Shown: positions 1 to 7,750 of the stretch, in pieces | Numbering within the stretch: position 1 is the first letter of the stretch | Layout of the letters: each line of letters opens with the position of its first letter | Assembly: GCA_003149935.1 (NCBI GenBank) | Contig: QAMH01000008.1 | Coordinates: forward strand, 1 to 64,000 | DNA length: 64,000 nt | Reading direction: 5' to 3' | From: Coriobacteriia bacterium | GTDB lineage: Bacteria; Actinomycetota; Coriobacteriia; Coriobacteriales; QAMH01 | Position numbers and translations under genes: made by a program | Notes under the pieces: generated by a model | What the model saw: the letters and a program-made list of their open reading frames with translations, nothing else | The model's database searches: none | Told to the model about the DNA's origin: nothing

Positions 1-392
<392 letters not shown>

Positions 393-502
393 CATATCCT
401 CCTGTTTGCTGAATTGCATGCGCGCATCCGTTCCTTGGAGTGCGCGTCATTACCAAAACTATCATTTTATACGTGCAAAGCCTCATTGTGAGGCGAAAAA
501 CC

Positions 503-579
503 TGGTAGCGGCGATTGGATTCGAACCAATGGCAACACGGGTATGAACCGTGCGCTCTGACCAACTGAGCTACGCCGCC
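503..579 (-). tRNA. tRNA-Met (anticodon CAU)
   Basis: A full cloverleaf folds on the minus strand: 7-bp acceptor (with a terminal G-U pair), D stem GCTC/GAGC, anticodon stem CACGG/CCGTG around loop TTCATAC, and T arm with TTCGAAT. CCA is encoded at 503-505. A normally paired-type acceptor end suggests elongator Met (or Ile2 if the C is modified), not initiator; this is inference. It is the last tRNA before tuf. Confidence 0.93.
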
Positions 580-688
580 GTTTTAACTTCGCATAGCACG
601 TCGTCTGCGGCGTCAGTGCTGTCGTCGCTTCCTCAGTCACGGCACCAAGGCCGCTCCTTCGGAATCGCTCCGCACTTCCTTGCATCCA

Positions 689-821
689 ACGCACTCTGCT
701 CGTTCAAACCTTTCAAGCGCAGTATGCGCACCTAAAAGGCTCAAAACACAATGCATCGTTATCGACGCACTCTGCCCGTTCAAACCTTTCAAGCGCAGTA
801 TGCGCACCTAAAAGGCCCAAA
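689..821. repeat. 57-bp direct repeat, two copies 76 bp apart
   Basis: Positions 689-745 and 765-821 are the same 57 bp with two differences. They occupy most of the 265-bp spacer between tRNA-Met and tRNA-Thr(GGU). The unit contains an internal GCGCA...TGCGC inverted repeat but does not fold as a tRNA. The 76-bp period is close to a tRNA gene length, so it may be a relic of tandem duplication or a processing/regulatory spacer; the function is unknown. Confidence 0.85.
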
Positions 822-844
822 CGTTGCTCTAAGCGTTAAGTAAA

Positions 845-919
845 TGGAGCCTGTGATCGGATTTGAACCGATGGCCTCTTCCTTACCAAGGAAGTGCTCT
901 ACCCCTGAGCTACACAGGC
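845..919 (-). tRNA. tRNA-Thr (anticodon GGU)
   Basis: Cloverleaf on the minus strand: acceptor GCCTGTG/CACAGGC, D stem GCTC/GAGC, anticodon stem CTTCC/GGAAG with loop TTGGTAA, T stem ATCGG/CCGAT. CCA is encoded (845-847). It lies 6 bp downstream of tRNA-Tyr, clearly the same transcript. Confidence 0.95.
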
Positions 920-925
920 AAAAGG

Positions 926-1010
926 TGGTGGGCGCGCATGGATTCGAACCATGGTAGGCAAAGCCAACGGGTTTACAGCCCGTCCCGATTAACCGCTCCG
1001 GCACACGCCC
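926..1010 (-). tRNA. tRNA-Tyr (anticodon GUA)
   Basis: Class II tRNA of 85 nt with a long variable arm. The acceptor is GGGCGTG/CGCGCCC, the anticodon stem ACGGG/CCCGT surrounds loop CTGTAAA, and CCA is encoded at 926-928. Neighbouring tRNA-Thr genes on both sides give the Thr-Tyr-Thr order known from tRNA-tuf operons. Confidence 0.95.
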
Positions 1011-1174
1011 ATCTTTGTGACTCACTAATCTGTATACGCTTTTCAAGCTGCGTGCGATGCGGGTCTAGCCGCATAGCGCACGAGATGATACCGCGCACAC
1101 CAGATGTTGTCAACGAAAAAGCCGCTATACCACGCGTCCGGGTGTAGCTATGCCTTTCGCTGCATAAATGCGGC

Positions 1175-1249
1175 TGGTGCCAGCGGCAGGAATCGAACCC
1201 GCAACCCTCGGTTTACAAAACCGCTGCGCTACCGTTGCGCCACGCTGGC
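1175..1249 (-). tRNA. tRNA-Thr (anticodon UGU)
   Basis: Cloverleaf with acceptor GCCAGCG/CGCTGGC, D stem GCGC/GCGC, anticodon loop TTTGTAA and T arm TTCGATT; CCA is encoded at 1175-1177. The outermost anticodon-stem pair (27-43) is a G/A mismatch. It is the first gene of the tRNA-tuf block; a TATA-like TACACT lies about 20 bp upstream but no convincing -35 was seen. Confidence 0.92.
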
Positions 1250-1272
1250 AAAACCGCGTCCGGCAGTGTATC

Positions 1273-1361
1273 ACACTTGCTGGGCGACAGGGGGGACGGG
1301 GGTTATGTCACGCGAACCCAGCGTGACATAACCCCCGTCCCCCCTGTCGCCCAGCAAGTGT
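1273..1361. repeat. Perfect 41-bp inverted repeat with 7-nt loop
   Basis: Arms 1273-1313 and 1321-1361 are exact reverse complements around a 7-nt loop. The arm core (GACAGGGGGGACGGGGG) resembles the terminal inverted repeat of the IS30-type element at 4156-5436 (GACAGGGGGACGGGG). It begins 1 bp beyond the stop of the NYN gene and sits between it and the tRNA block. It could act as a terminator-like hairpin, but there is no T run. A miniature IS-end derivative is the other explanation. Confidence 0.85.
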
Positions 1362-1362
1362 C

Positions 1363-1902
1363 TCATTCCCCCGCTCCACGCACGATTGCCTCGAGCTTGG
1401 CGCGCGTCTTGGCATCGAGCCTATCGGCTATAGTGCGTTTTTCGTTTGCCGCCAGGCGGGCAAGGGCGCGTCGCTCGTCCTCGACATCGACGCTGTCTGC
1501 GGTAAATGCAAGGGACGAAAGGCTCGCTACACCGCCTCCGAAAACGGTCGCCTGAATCGTGAAATCCGACGAAACAACCACAACTTCGAAACCGTTTTCG
1601 CGAGCATCGTGCGCGAGTCGCTCGATAACGCTATCGGCACTCACGCCCGCAGGCGAGAAAACGACGTCGATACCCGCCTTTCGCGTAGGGATGCCCGTCG
1701 AGTCGGGATTACCTGCCGCATCGAAAACGACCGTGCAGCGCTCATAGTGCTCCTGAGCAAGTTGAGCTGCATCGTTAATGAGACGCTCGCGAGCCTTGTT
1801 CCAGCCCTCCCCGCTTTCGTAATCGATGCCGAGATGTGCATAGCGTTCGTTGTTGCGAATGACGTTATAGCCGTCGACGATCAGAACTTGGCGGCGTTGC
1901 AT
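1363..1902 (-). CDS. NYN (PIN-like) domain RNA-binding/nuclease protein, YacP/Rae1-like
   Basis: A 179-residue protein whose N-terminus LIVDGYNVIRN carries the first conserved Asp of NYN/PIN-like nucleases. VVFDAAGN and VVVVSSD supply further acidic positions near the fold's active site. The family (YacP/Rae1 in Firmicutes) acts on ribosome-associated mRNA; that role is inferred here. An earlier in-frame ATG (1914) has no Shine-Dalgarno, while ATG 1902 is preceded by GATGAGG, so 1902 was chosen. The start overlaps the end of rlmB by 22 bp, indicating co-translation in a cysS-rlmB-NYN operon, the arrangement also found in Firmicutes. Confidence 0.85.
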   Translation of the reverse strand: MQRRQVLIVDGYNVIRNNERYAHLGIDYESGEGWNKARERLINDAAQLAQEHYERCTVVFDAAGNPDSTGIPTRKAGIDVVFSPAGVSADSVIERLAHDARENGFEVVVVSSDFTIQATVFGGGVASLSSLAFTADSVDVEDERRALARLAANEKRTIADRLDAKTRAKLEAIVRGAGE

Positions 1903-2627
1903 TGCCTCATCCATTCGTATGCGAGGGCCGTGGTAGCCTGCGCGACGTTGAGCGACTCGACATGGCCCGCCTGCGGCAGGCAAACGAGCATGTCGCAGGT
2001 CTCGCGCGTGAGGCGAGCCAGCCCCGCATCCTCGGAGCCCATGACAAGCACGATGCGCCCCGAAAGCGGCGCATCCCAAAGCAAAGTCTTGGCATGCTCG
2101 CTTGCTCCGATAACCCAGAAGCCCTCCTCCTTGAGGCGCTCAAGGCTCTTGACCAGATTTGCCTCCTGCGCAATGGGCACATGCGCGACCGCACCAGCCG
2201 AGGTCTTGTACGTCGCCGTGGTCACACGTGCGCAGCGGCGGTTGGGAATGAGCACGCCCGCCGCGCCAACCACGTCGGCCGTGCGCACGATGGCGCCGAA
2301 ATTGCCGGCATCCGTTATGTGGTCACAGGCAATGATGAGCGCGTCAGCGGCATCCCCCGCCAACTCGACGAGCTGCCTGAGGCTCGCATACTCGTATGGC
2401 TTGACCTGAGCGACGATGCCCTGATGAGCGCCATGCGATGAATAGGCGTCGAGCTCCTTACTCGTCGCGCGTTCGATGCGAATGCCATCCGCCTGCGCAC
2501 GGGCGAGCAACTTGGAAGCGCGCTTGTCGCGAAAGGCCGCGTCGTTCGCGTAGATAACCTGCACGGGAACATGCGCGTCAAGGGCCTCCGCGAGTGCATG
2601 ACGTCCCTCGAGATGCTCATTCTCCAT
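1881..2627 (-). CDS. rlmB: 23S rRNA 2'-O-methyltransferase of the TrmH/RlmB (SpoU) family
   Basis: A 248-residue SPOUT enzyme methylating a ribose 2'-OH in rRNA with S-adenosylmethionine. It starts with the substrate-binding region (LEGRHALAEAL) and carries the SPOUT motifs NFGAIVRTADVVGA, VLVMGSEDAGL and LPQAGHVESLNVAQA that form the SAM-binding knot. Longer in-frame extensions lie inside cysS and look like out-of-frame sequence. The ATG at 2627 overlaps the cysS stop by 11 bp, indicating translational coupling. RlmB versus another TrmH paralog cannot be settled by reading alone; the cysS-rlmB linkage favours RlmB. Confidence 0.9.
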   Translation of the reverse strand: MENEHLEGRHALAEALDAHVPVQVIYANDAAFRDKRASKLLARAQADGIRIERATSKELDAYSSHGAHQGIVAQVKPYEYASLRQLVELAGDAADALIIACDHITDAGNFGAIVRTADVVGAAGVLIPNRRCARVTTATYKTSAGAVAHVPIAQEANLVKSLERLKEEGFWVIGASEHAKTLLWDAPLSGRIVLVMGSEDAGLARLTRETCDMLVCLPQAGHVESLNVAQATTALAYEWMRQCNAAKF

Positions 2628-4089
2628 AGCTGACTCGCGCTCCGTTGGCGGTGTCCTCGATGGTGAAGCCAAGCGCGGCAAGGCCGTCACGTACGGCATC
2701 GGCGAGCGCCCAGTTCTTCTCGGCGCGTGCCTGCGCACGAGCCTCGAGCAGCATATCGGCTGCCGCATGCGGGTCAGTTCCCGCGTAACCGCAGGTCTCG
2801 GCCGCCAGTTCGCAGACCTCCGCCGGCCACTCGTCGGCCTCGTCGCTCGGCATCGCGATGCCAAGGACGCCCATGAGGTCTTCGATGGCATCTGCGCTCA
2901 GAAGCGCCGCCTCGCGAGCGGTCGCATCCATATGGTCGTGCTGCTCGAGGAAGCGATTGCACTCGTTGGCAAACGTGAAGACCGCGGCCAGACCACCGGC
3001 AGTGTTGAAGTCATCGTCCATGGCCTCGACGAAATCGGCCTTCATGGCCTCGCGCGCCTCATCGAAACTCGCGCAGTCAACTTGATCGCCCTCGGCGGCG
3101 TTCTCGGCCGCCCAGCGCAGATTGCGCACCGTCGTGCACAGATGGCTGTACGACGTGTCCGCCTCGGCAAGGCGTGCATCGGAAAAATCGAGCGGCGAAC
3201 GATAATGCGTCTGGAGCATGAGCAGGCGCAGCGCATTGGGATTGCAGGTGTCGAGCACGTCCTTGAGCAGCAGGAAGTTTCCCAGGCTCTTCGACATCTT
3301 CTCGGAGTTGATGCGCAACATGCCCGAATGCATCCAGTAGCGCACGAAGTTCTCGTCGTATGCCGCCTCGGTCTGTGCTTTCTCGTTCTCGTGATGCGGA
3401 AAGACGAGGTCGGAGCCGCCACCGTGGATATCAAGCGGCACGCCGAGATACTTCTGCGACATGGCCGAGCATTCCAGATGCCAGCCCGGGCGCCCCTCGC
3501 CCCAGGGAGAGGTCCAGTGCGGCTCCCCCGGCTTGGCGGCCTTCCAGAGCGCGAAGTCGAGCGGATCACGCTTGCGCTCGTCCACGTCAACGCGGGCGCC
3601 GCTCTGCAAGTCGTCGATGTTGCGACCGGAAAGCTCACCGTATTTGGAGAACGAGCGCACCGAGAAGTACACATCGCCATCGACCTCGTAGGCATGGCCA
3701 CGGTCGATGAGACGCTGGACGAGCTCGATCATCTCGGGAATCTCCTGCGTGGCGCGCGGGCGCACATCCGGATCATCGATGCCAAAGGTGTGCATGTTAT
3801 CGATGAACGCATCGGTATAGAACGCGGCGATTTCCTCGGGCGTCTTGCCCTCCTCCTGCGCACGCTTGATGATCTTGTCGTCGACATCGGTGATGTTCTG
3901 GACGAAGGCGACCTCGTAGCCGCGATACTTCAGGTACTTGCGCACCACGTCGAAGATGAGGAAGGTACGCGCATTGCCGATATGGATGTAGTTGTAGACC
4001 GTGGGGCCACACGCGTACATCGCCACCTTGCCCGGCTCGTGCGTCACGAGCTCCTCTTTGCGGCGAGTTGCGGTGTTGTAGATTTGCAT
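2617..4089 (-). CDS. cysS: Cysteinyl-tRNA synthetase
   Basis: Class I aminoacyl-tRNA synthetase charging tRNA-Cys in the cytoplasm. It has the HIGH-type motif HIGN (about 36-39), KMSKS (about 264-268) and zinc/cysteine-binding residues in YACGPT, HLECS and FPHHE. The length of 490 residues is normal. A GTG at 4095 is in frame, but GAGGAG is 5 nt from the ATG at 4089, so that start was chosen. It is first in a cysS-rlmB-NYN operon. An IS30-type element is inserted 66 bp upstream of the start and may affect its promoter. Confidence 0.97.
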   Translation of the reverse strand: MQIYNTATRRKEELVTHEPGKVAMYACGPTVYNYIHIGNARTFLIFDVVRKYLKYRGYEVAFVQNITDVDDKIIKRAQEEGKTPEEIAAFYTDAFIDNMHTFGIDDPDVRPRATQEIPEMIELVQRLIDRGHAYEVDGDVYFSVRSFSKYGELSGRNIDDLQSGARVDVDERKRDPLDFALWKAAKPGEPHWTSPWGEGRPGWHLECSAMSQKYLGVPLDIHGGGSDLVFPHHENEKAQTEAAYDENFVRYWMHSGMLRINSEKMSKSLGNFLLLKDVLDTCNPNALRLLMLQTHYRSPLDFSDARLAEADTSYSHLCTTVRNLRWAAENAAEGDQVDCASFDEAREAMKADFVEAMDDDFNTAGGLAAVFTFANECNRFLEQHDHMDATAREAALLSADAIEDLMGVLGIAMPSDEADEWPAEVCELAAETCGYAGTDPHAAADMLLEARAQARAEKNWALADAVRDGLAALGFTIEDTANGARVSYGE

Positions 4090-4155
4090 GGTCACTCCTC
4101 GGTGCGGTCTTGCGTACGTCCGAATATCTTAACAGGAATGCTCATGCGGTGGCGG

Positions 4156-4198
4156 GGAGGTGACAGGGGGACGGGGCGGATTCTAGCGGTCATTGCAC
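4156..4198. repeat. Left terminal inverted repeat of the IS30-type element
   Basis: It matches the reverse complement of 5394-5436 at 39 of 43 positions, with the outer 24 bp identical. The outermost bases are GGAGGTGACAGGGGGACG. Confidence 0.9.
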
Positions 4199-4219
4199 GC
4201 ATGGAAAGGATGTGGTGCA

Positions 4220-5410
4220 ATGGCTAAATACTCTATCGATGATTGGACGGCGGTCAAAGAGAGGCTTCGCGCGGGTGATTCGATCAGGGAGTGCGCAAGG
4301 CGGACCGGAATCGGACGTGGTGCCGTTTTCAAGTGGAGCCGAATGGACCGCCCTCCGGATCGGATGGTGCTTACAATGGACGCCGCGAGCTGCCCGACCC
4401 CGAGCGCAAGAACATCGCCCAAGCAGCGCCTGACATACGAGGACCGCTGCTTTATCGCGGCCCTTCTCGATGTCGGGCGCACCAACCAAGAGATTGCCGA
4501 TAAAATGAACATCAGCAGGACGACCGTCGCTCGCGAGCTTTCCCGGGTGCAAGGACCCTACGATCCGAGGCACGCCCAGCTTGATGCGAGGAAGAAGGCG
4601 AAAAGGCCAAAACCCCGCAAGCTCGATGCCCGAGGCCCCCTCAGGGCCTATGTGCTGCAGATGCTTGCCAGCAGATGGTCGCCCGAGCAGGTCTCCAAGC
4701 GGATCGAAGAAGACTTCCCGGATGACGAGGAGATGCGCATAAGCCACGAGACGATATACCAGTCCCTTTATGTGCAAGGCTACGGGACGCTGCGCCATGA
4801 GCTCGGCGTCGAGTACGCCTTGCGCACCAAGCGCCGCGGTCGCAAACCGGCATCCAAGCTCCCCGCAAAGAACAGGCCCTGGCTTAAGGATGCGCATATA
4901 TCCAAGAGGCCCCCGGAGGCGGGTGACCGCTCCATCCCCGGGCATTGGGAAGGGGACCTGATCATTGGAAGCGACCTGTCGAGCTGCCTCATAACCCTCG
5001 TGGAGAGAAGGTCGCGCTTCCTTTTGATGTCGAGGCTGACCTGCCATGACGCGGACACGGTCGCAGAGCGCATGGCGCAGATGGCCGAGGGGATCCCCGA
5101 GGAGCTCAGGCGCACGCTCACCTGGGATCAGGGGTCGGAGATGGCATGCGTGGACAGGTTCAAGCTCTCCTCTGGCTTCGAGGTGTATTTCTGCGATCCG
5201 CACTCTCCTTGGCAGCGGCCCACCAATGAGAATGTGAACGGGCTGATCAGGGAGTTCTTCCCCAAAGAGACTGACTTCACGGAGGTGTCGGACGAAGAGG
5301 TGGGCAAGGTGCGGTGGCTGCTCAACAACCGTCCGAGGAAGGTCCTGGGCTGGAAGTTCCCTTCCGAGGCTATGCAGGAAGTGTTGGCGGAAGGTGCAAT
5401 GATCGCCTGA
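4220..5410 (+). CDS. IS30-family DDE transposase
   Basis: A 396-residue transposase. The N-terminus holds two helix-turn-helix segments (around residues 20-42 and 88-110, the second TNQEIADKMNISRTTV), typical of IS30. The catalytic core shows D246 in HWEGDLI, D303 in LTWDQG and E337 in NENVNG, a DD33E spacing. All three residues are present and the reading frame is intact, so it is probably active. The ATG at 4220 (MAKYSID) follows AAGGA about 10 nt upstream; an in-frame ATG at 4193 lies inside the terminal repeat and is less likely. Confidence 0.94.
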   Translation: MAKYSIDDWTAVKERLRAGDSIRECARRTGIGRGAVFKWSRMDRPPDRMVLTMDAASCPTPSARTSPKQRLTYEDRCFIAALLDVGRTNQEIADKMNISRTTVARELSRVQGPYDPRHAQLDARKKAKRPKPRKLDARGPLRAYVLQMLASRWSPEQVSKRIEEDFPDDEEMRISHETIYQSLYVQGYGTLRHELGVEYALRTKRRGRKPASKLPAKNRPWLKDAHISKRPPEAGDRSIPGHWEGDLIIGSDLSSCLITLVERRSRFLLMSRLTCHDADTVAERMAQMAEGIPEELRRTLTWDQGSEMACVDRFKLSSGFEVYFCDPHSPWQRPTNENVNGLIREFFPKETDFTEVSDEEVGKVRWLLNNRPRKVLGWKFPSEAMQEVLAEGAMIA

Positions 5411-5436
5411 ACCCGCCCCGTCCCCCTGTCACCTCC
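5394..5436. repeat. Right terminal inverted repeat of the IS30-type element
   Basis: Reverse complement of the left end with four mismatches, all in the inner half. It overlaps the last codons and stop of the transposase gene. Confidence 0.9.
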
Positions 5437-5437
5437 A

Positions 5438-5464
5438 AGACAAAAATGCCCCGGCGAGTTTTGT
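5438..5464 (-). terminator. Hairpin downstream of ispF, possible terminator
   Basis: On the minus strand AGACAAAA and TTTTGTCT form an 8-bp stem enclosing a GC-rich segment, directly after the ispF stop. The T-rich side gives it a terminator look, but the GC-rich inner part forms only a weak stem. The IS right end abuts it, so the hairpin may have been the IS target. Confidence 0.45.
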
Positions 5465-5465
5465 C

Positions 5466-5942
5466 TCATTCGCGTGAGAGGAGGCAGACTGCCTGCGCAG
5501 ATGCGCCCTCACCGCGGCCCTCGTAACCCAGATGCTCGGTCGTGGTGGCCTTCACGCCCACGCTCTCGACGGGGATGTGCAGGGCAGCTGCGATGTTCGC
5601 ACGCATCTGCTCGCGATACGGAGACATCTTGGGCTCCTGGAGCATGACGACCGAATCGATGTCCTCGATTGCATAGCCCTGTTCCCGTGCAAGCACACCC
5701 ACATGTTCGAGCAGCTTGATGGAATCGGCATCCTTGTAGGCAGGGTCGGTGTCGGGAAAGAGCTTGCCGATATCGCCCGCGCGCATCGCCCCGACGATCG
5801 CATCCATGATGGCGTGTACGAGCACATCGGCATCCGAATGGCCGTCAAGTCCCTTATCGTATGGGATCTCGACGCCACCCAAAATGAGCTTGCGCCCATC
5901 GGCAAAGGCGTGCACGTCATAGCCTAGCCCGATTCGGTTCAT
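5466..5942 (-). CDS. ispF: 2-C-methyl-D-erythritol 2,4-cyclodiphosphate synthase
   Basis: The MEP-pathway enzyme that cyclises CDP-methylerythritol 2-phosphate to MEcPP. At 158 residues it is the normal size. It has the metal ligands of YDVHAF (Asp9, His11) and the second zinc-site region GHSDADVLVHAI, plus the C-terminal motif VKATTTEHLGYEGRGEG. It lies 58 bp downstream of ispD, the usual neighbour, in a disA-ispD-ispF order. Confidence 0.97.
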   Translation of the reverse strand: MNRIGLGYDVHAFADGRKLILGGVEIPYDKGLDGHSDADVLVHAIMDAIVGAMRAGDIGKLFPDTDPAYKDADSIKLLEHVGVLAREQGYAIEDIDSVVMLQEPKMSPYREQMRANIAAALHIPVESVGVKATTTEHLGYEGRGEGASAQAVCLLSRE

Positions 5943-6000
5943 GCGACGTCCCTTCCGGCAAGAGTCAAGATTGCGTGCCTATCATACACGGCAGCGTGCC

Positions 6001-6864
6001 TCATTCCTCACGCTGCGCGACGCGAGCGGAAAGGGCAGCAACGACCGGGCCGACATCCTCGGGAACCGTGAGCTTGATATTGTCACGCGGGCCATTGAAC
6101 ATGGCGACACGGCCGCCGATACGCTCGACGAGCGATGAGTCGTCCGTACCCAAAAAGCCGTCGAACATGGCTGTCTGGTAGGCGCGCCTGAAAATATCCG
6201 CACGGAAAAGCTGGGGAGTTTGCGCCACCCAGAACATGCTGCGGTCGGGTGTGGCGGAAATCAGACGGTCATTTACGATCTTGAGCGTGTCAACAGACGG
6301 ATGACCCACCACGATACCATCAATATCAAGGTTGCCCTTGAGATGATTGATGGCGTGCGAGATGATTTCCGGCGTGATAAGCGGACGAGCGCCATCGTGC
6401 ACGGCGATAATCTCATAGTCCTTCGTAAGCGACTCGAAGCCGTTCATCGCCGACTCCTGACGCTCCTCGCCGGAAGACGCGAATTCGATGGGCGTCACAA
6501 ATGGATATGGGTCAATGGCCTTGCGGCAGTACTCCGCCTGACGCTCTTCAGGGCACACGATGACGATGACGCCGACATCGGGAACGGCATCGAAGGCCTC
6601 GGCCGACCAGGTAAGCACTGGCTTACCGAGCACTTCGAACAGCTGCTTGCCACCGGGATTGCGAAAGCGCTCGCCCTCACCACCAGCAACGATGATGGCT
6701 GCTGTCGAGGGATTCTTGGAGACATGGCCTGCAAGCAAGCTGCTCGCGTTTTCGAGCGTGTTGATCTGATGTACGTACAGGTCTACCTCGGCTGGCGTGA
6801 GGGCCGCCGAGACGGAAATCGGATCGATACCCACCTCGACCAGGTCTTTCGTGTCGTCAGCCAT
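6001..6864 (-). CDS. ispD: 2-C-methyl-D-erythritol 4-phosphate cytidylyltransferase with N-terminal extension
   Basis: The MEP-pathway enzyme that makes CDP-methylerythritol. The CTP loop AAIIVAGGEGERFRNPGGKQ (about residues 55-74) and the VHDGARPL motif are clear. The protein has 287 residues, against about 230 for the family; the extra ~54 residues are all at the N-terminus and are not an obvious known domain. ATG 6864 follows AGGAGG at 4 nt, so the extension is translated. A farther upstream ATG (6906) lacks a ribosome site. It starts 19 bp after the disA stop. Confidence 0.95.
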   Translation of the reverse strand: MADDTKDLVEVGIDPISVSAALTPAEVDLYVHQINTLENASSLLAGHVSKNPSTAAIIVAGGEGERFRNPGGKQLFEVLGKPVLTWSAEAFDAVPDVGVIVIVCPEERQAEYCRKAIDPYPFVTPIEFASSGEERQESAMNGFESLTKDYEIIAVHDGARPLITPEIISHAINHLKGNLDIDGIVVGHPSVDTLKIVNDRLISATPDRSMFWVAQTPQLFRADIFRRAYQTAMFDGFLGTDDSSLVERIGGRVAMFNGPRDNIKLTVPEDVGPVVAALSARVAQREE

Positions 6865-6883
6865 GACCCCTCCTCGCACGATA

Positions 6884-7429
6884 TTATGCGTCTGGTGACT
6901 CGGCACCCTGAAGCGCGATGAGTCGGTTTATCTCGTGATCGATAGATTCGCGGGCGTTTTGCAGGGCCAGTATCATGCTCTCGAGCTGCGAGAACGACTT
7001 GAGCGGTCTGCCCAGCGTCTTGCTCTCACCGCCGAAGTAGAGGTCGATGACGTTTCGGCGTTGCGAGACGGTAATGGCGACAGTGTCGGTCTGAGCGCAC
7101 ATGCGCATGGCCGTGCGATGCCGCATGCCCGTTTCTTTGGTTTCATACTCCATCGTGGGAGACAGGTGCACGTTGGCGCGAACGATGCGACGCGCGTGGG
7201 CGTCGAGCAGAATCGCGCCGTCCATCTTCGAGAGCTCGAAGAGGCGATTGGGGGTGAAAGCGACGTCGATTTCGAAGCCACCATCGCTCAACGCGAGAAC
7301 GGCGGCAAGATCGCCGATGCAGATGAGGGCGCCATTATCGGCGGAGAGAATCATATCGAGCGCGATGCGCAGGTCAGTACCAGGGGCGACCATCTCCATG
7401 ACGTCGTCCATGCTCTGAATGACACCCAT
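6884..7429 (-). CDS. disA: DisA-type diadenylate cyclase reduced to the DAC domain
   Basis: Synthesises c-di-AMP from two ATP. The DAC motifs are intact: DGA at about residues 70-72 and RHRTA at 103-107, with the N-terminal DisA signature VAPGT and the SQRRNVIDLYFGG segment. Typical DisA has ~350 residues with a linker and a C-terminal HhH DNA-binding domain; this protein is 181 residues and stops after a short helical tail. The stop is 19 bp before ispD, leaving no room for a lost C-terminus, so this is a settled short form. GGAGGGAG precedes ATG 7429. In other Actinobacteria disA also neighbours radA/ispDF. Confidence 0.88.
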   Translation of the reverse strand: MGVIQSMDDVMEMVAPGTDLRIALDMILSADNGALICIGDLAAVLALSDGGFEIDVAFTPNRLFELSKMDGAILLDAHARRIVRANVHLSPTMEYETKETGMRHRTAMRMCAQTDTVAITVSQRRNVIDLYFGGESKTLGRPLKSFSQLESMILALQNARESIDHEINRLIALQGAESPDA

Positions 7430-7513
7430 GAAGCTCCCTCCCCCTACTGCTGATGGTAGTTCAATCATAACACGCTATAAAAGAGACCCCCGGTATCAAT
7501 TCGAATGGGGGGA

Positions 7514-7542
7514 TGTGCCAAGGGGTCAGACCCCTTGGCACA
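7514..7542. repeat. 29-bp perfect palindrome
   Basis: TGTGCCAAGGGGTC and its exact complement flank a single central base. It sits in the 321-bp gap between disA and clpC, upstream of disA. It could be an operator, but its GGGGTCAGACCCC core looks like a repeat element. Confidence 0.6.
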
Positions 7543-7574
7543 CGTTCAACCAAAGACGAGACAGCGCCCCTCGT

Positions 7575-7705
7575 GTCATTTCGACTGGAGCGGCTGCAAG
7601 CCGCGGAATGGAGAGATCTCGGAGAGATTTCTCGACTTCGCTGCCTTCGGCAGCTTCGCTCGAAATGACAGAAGGCGGCACCTCGTTCGCTTCGCTCGAA
7701 ATGAC
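7575..7705. repeat. Palindromic intergenic repeat, family 1 (TCATTTCGA...TCGAAATGA)
   Basis: Begins GTCATTTCGACTGGAGCGG and ends CGCTCGAAATGAC, with nested hairpins between (a GCGGCTGCAAGCCGC hairpin, the GAGAGATCTC core and a GCTGCCTTCGGCAGC hairpin), followed by a second half copy to 7705. The same unit recurs at about 26.2, 27.1, 30.4, 35.7, 37.7 and inside dnaX at 49.7-49.9 kb. It fills most of the disA-clpC gap, which contains no gene. Confidence 0.85.
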
Positions 7706-7706
7706 A

Positions 7707-7733
7707 GAAGGGATGGCTGGATGCCACCCCTTC
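7707..7733 (-). terminator. Possible terminator hairpin after clpC
   Basis: GAAGGGGTGGC and GCCATCCCTTC form an 11-bp stem (one G-U) with a 5-nt loop, 18 bp past the clpC stop. There is no strong T run after it, so rho-independent termination is uncertain. Confidence 0.45.
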
Positions 7734-7750
7734 CTGACAATTGGCCATGC

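Larger units (their letters stand above)
4156..5436 (+). mobile_element. IS30-family insertion sequence, apparently complete (~1281 bp)
   Basis: One transposase ORF is flanked by ~43-bp imperfect terminal inverted repeats (4156-4198 and 5394-5436, identical over the outer 24 bp, 4 mismatches overall). It sits between the 5' end of cysS and the 3' end of ispF. No clear short target duplication is visible. Orientation is given by the transposase. The right end lies next to a hairpin at 5438-5464, a common type of IS30 target. Confidence 0.93.

Noticed and set aside
2767..4227. 486-codon open frame on the plus strand across cysS
   Set aside because: Antisense shadow of cysS: no ribosome site, Arg/Leu/His-rich composition, and the opposite frame encodes a clear synthetase.
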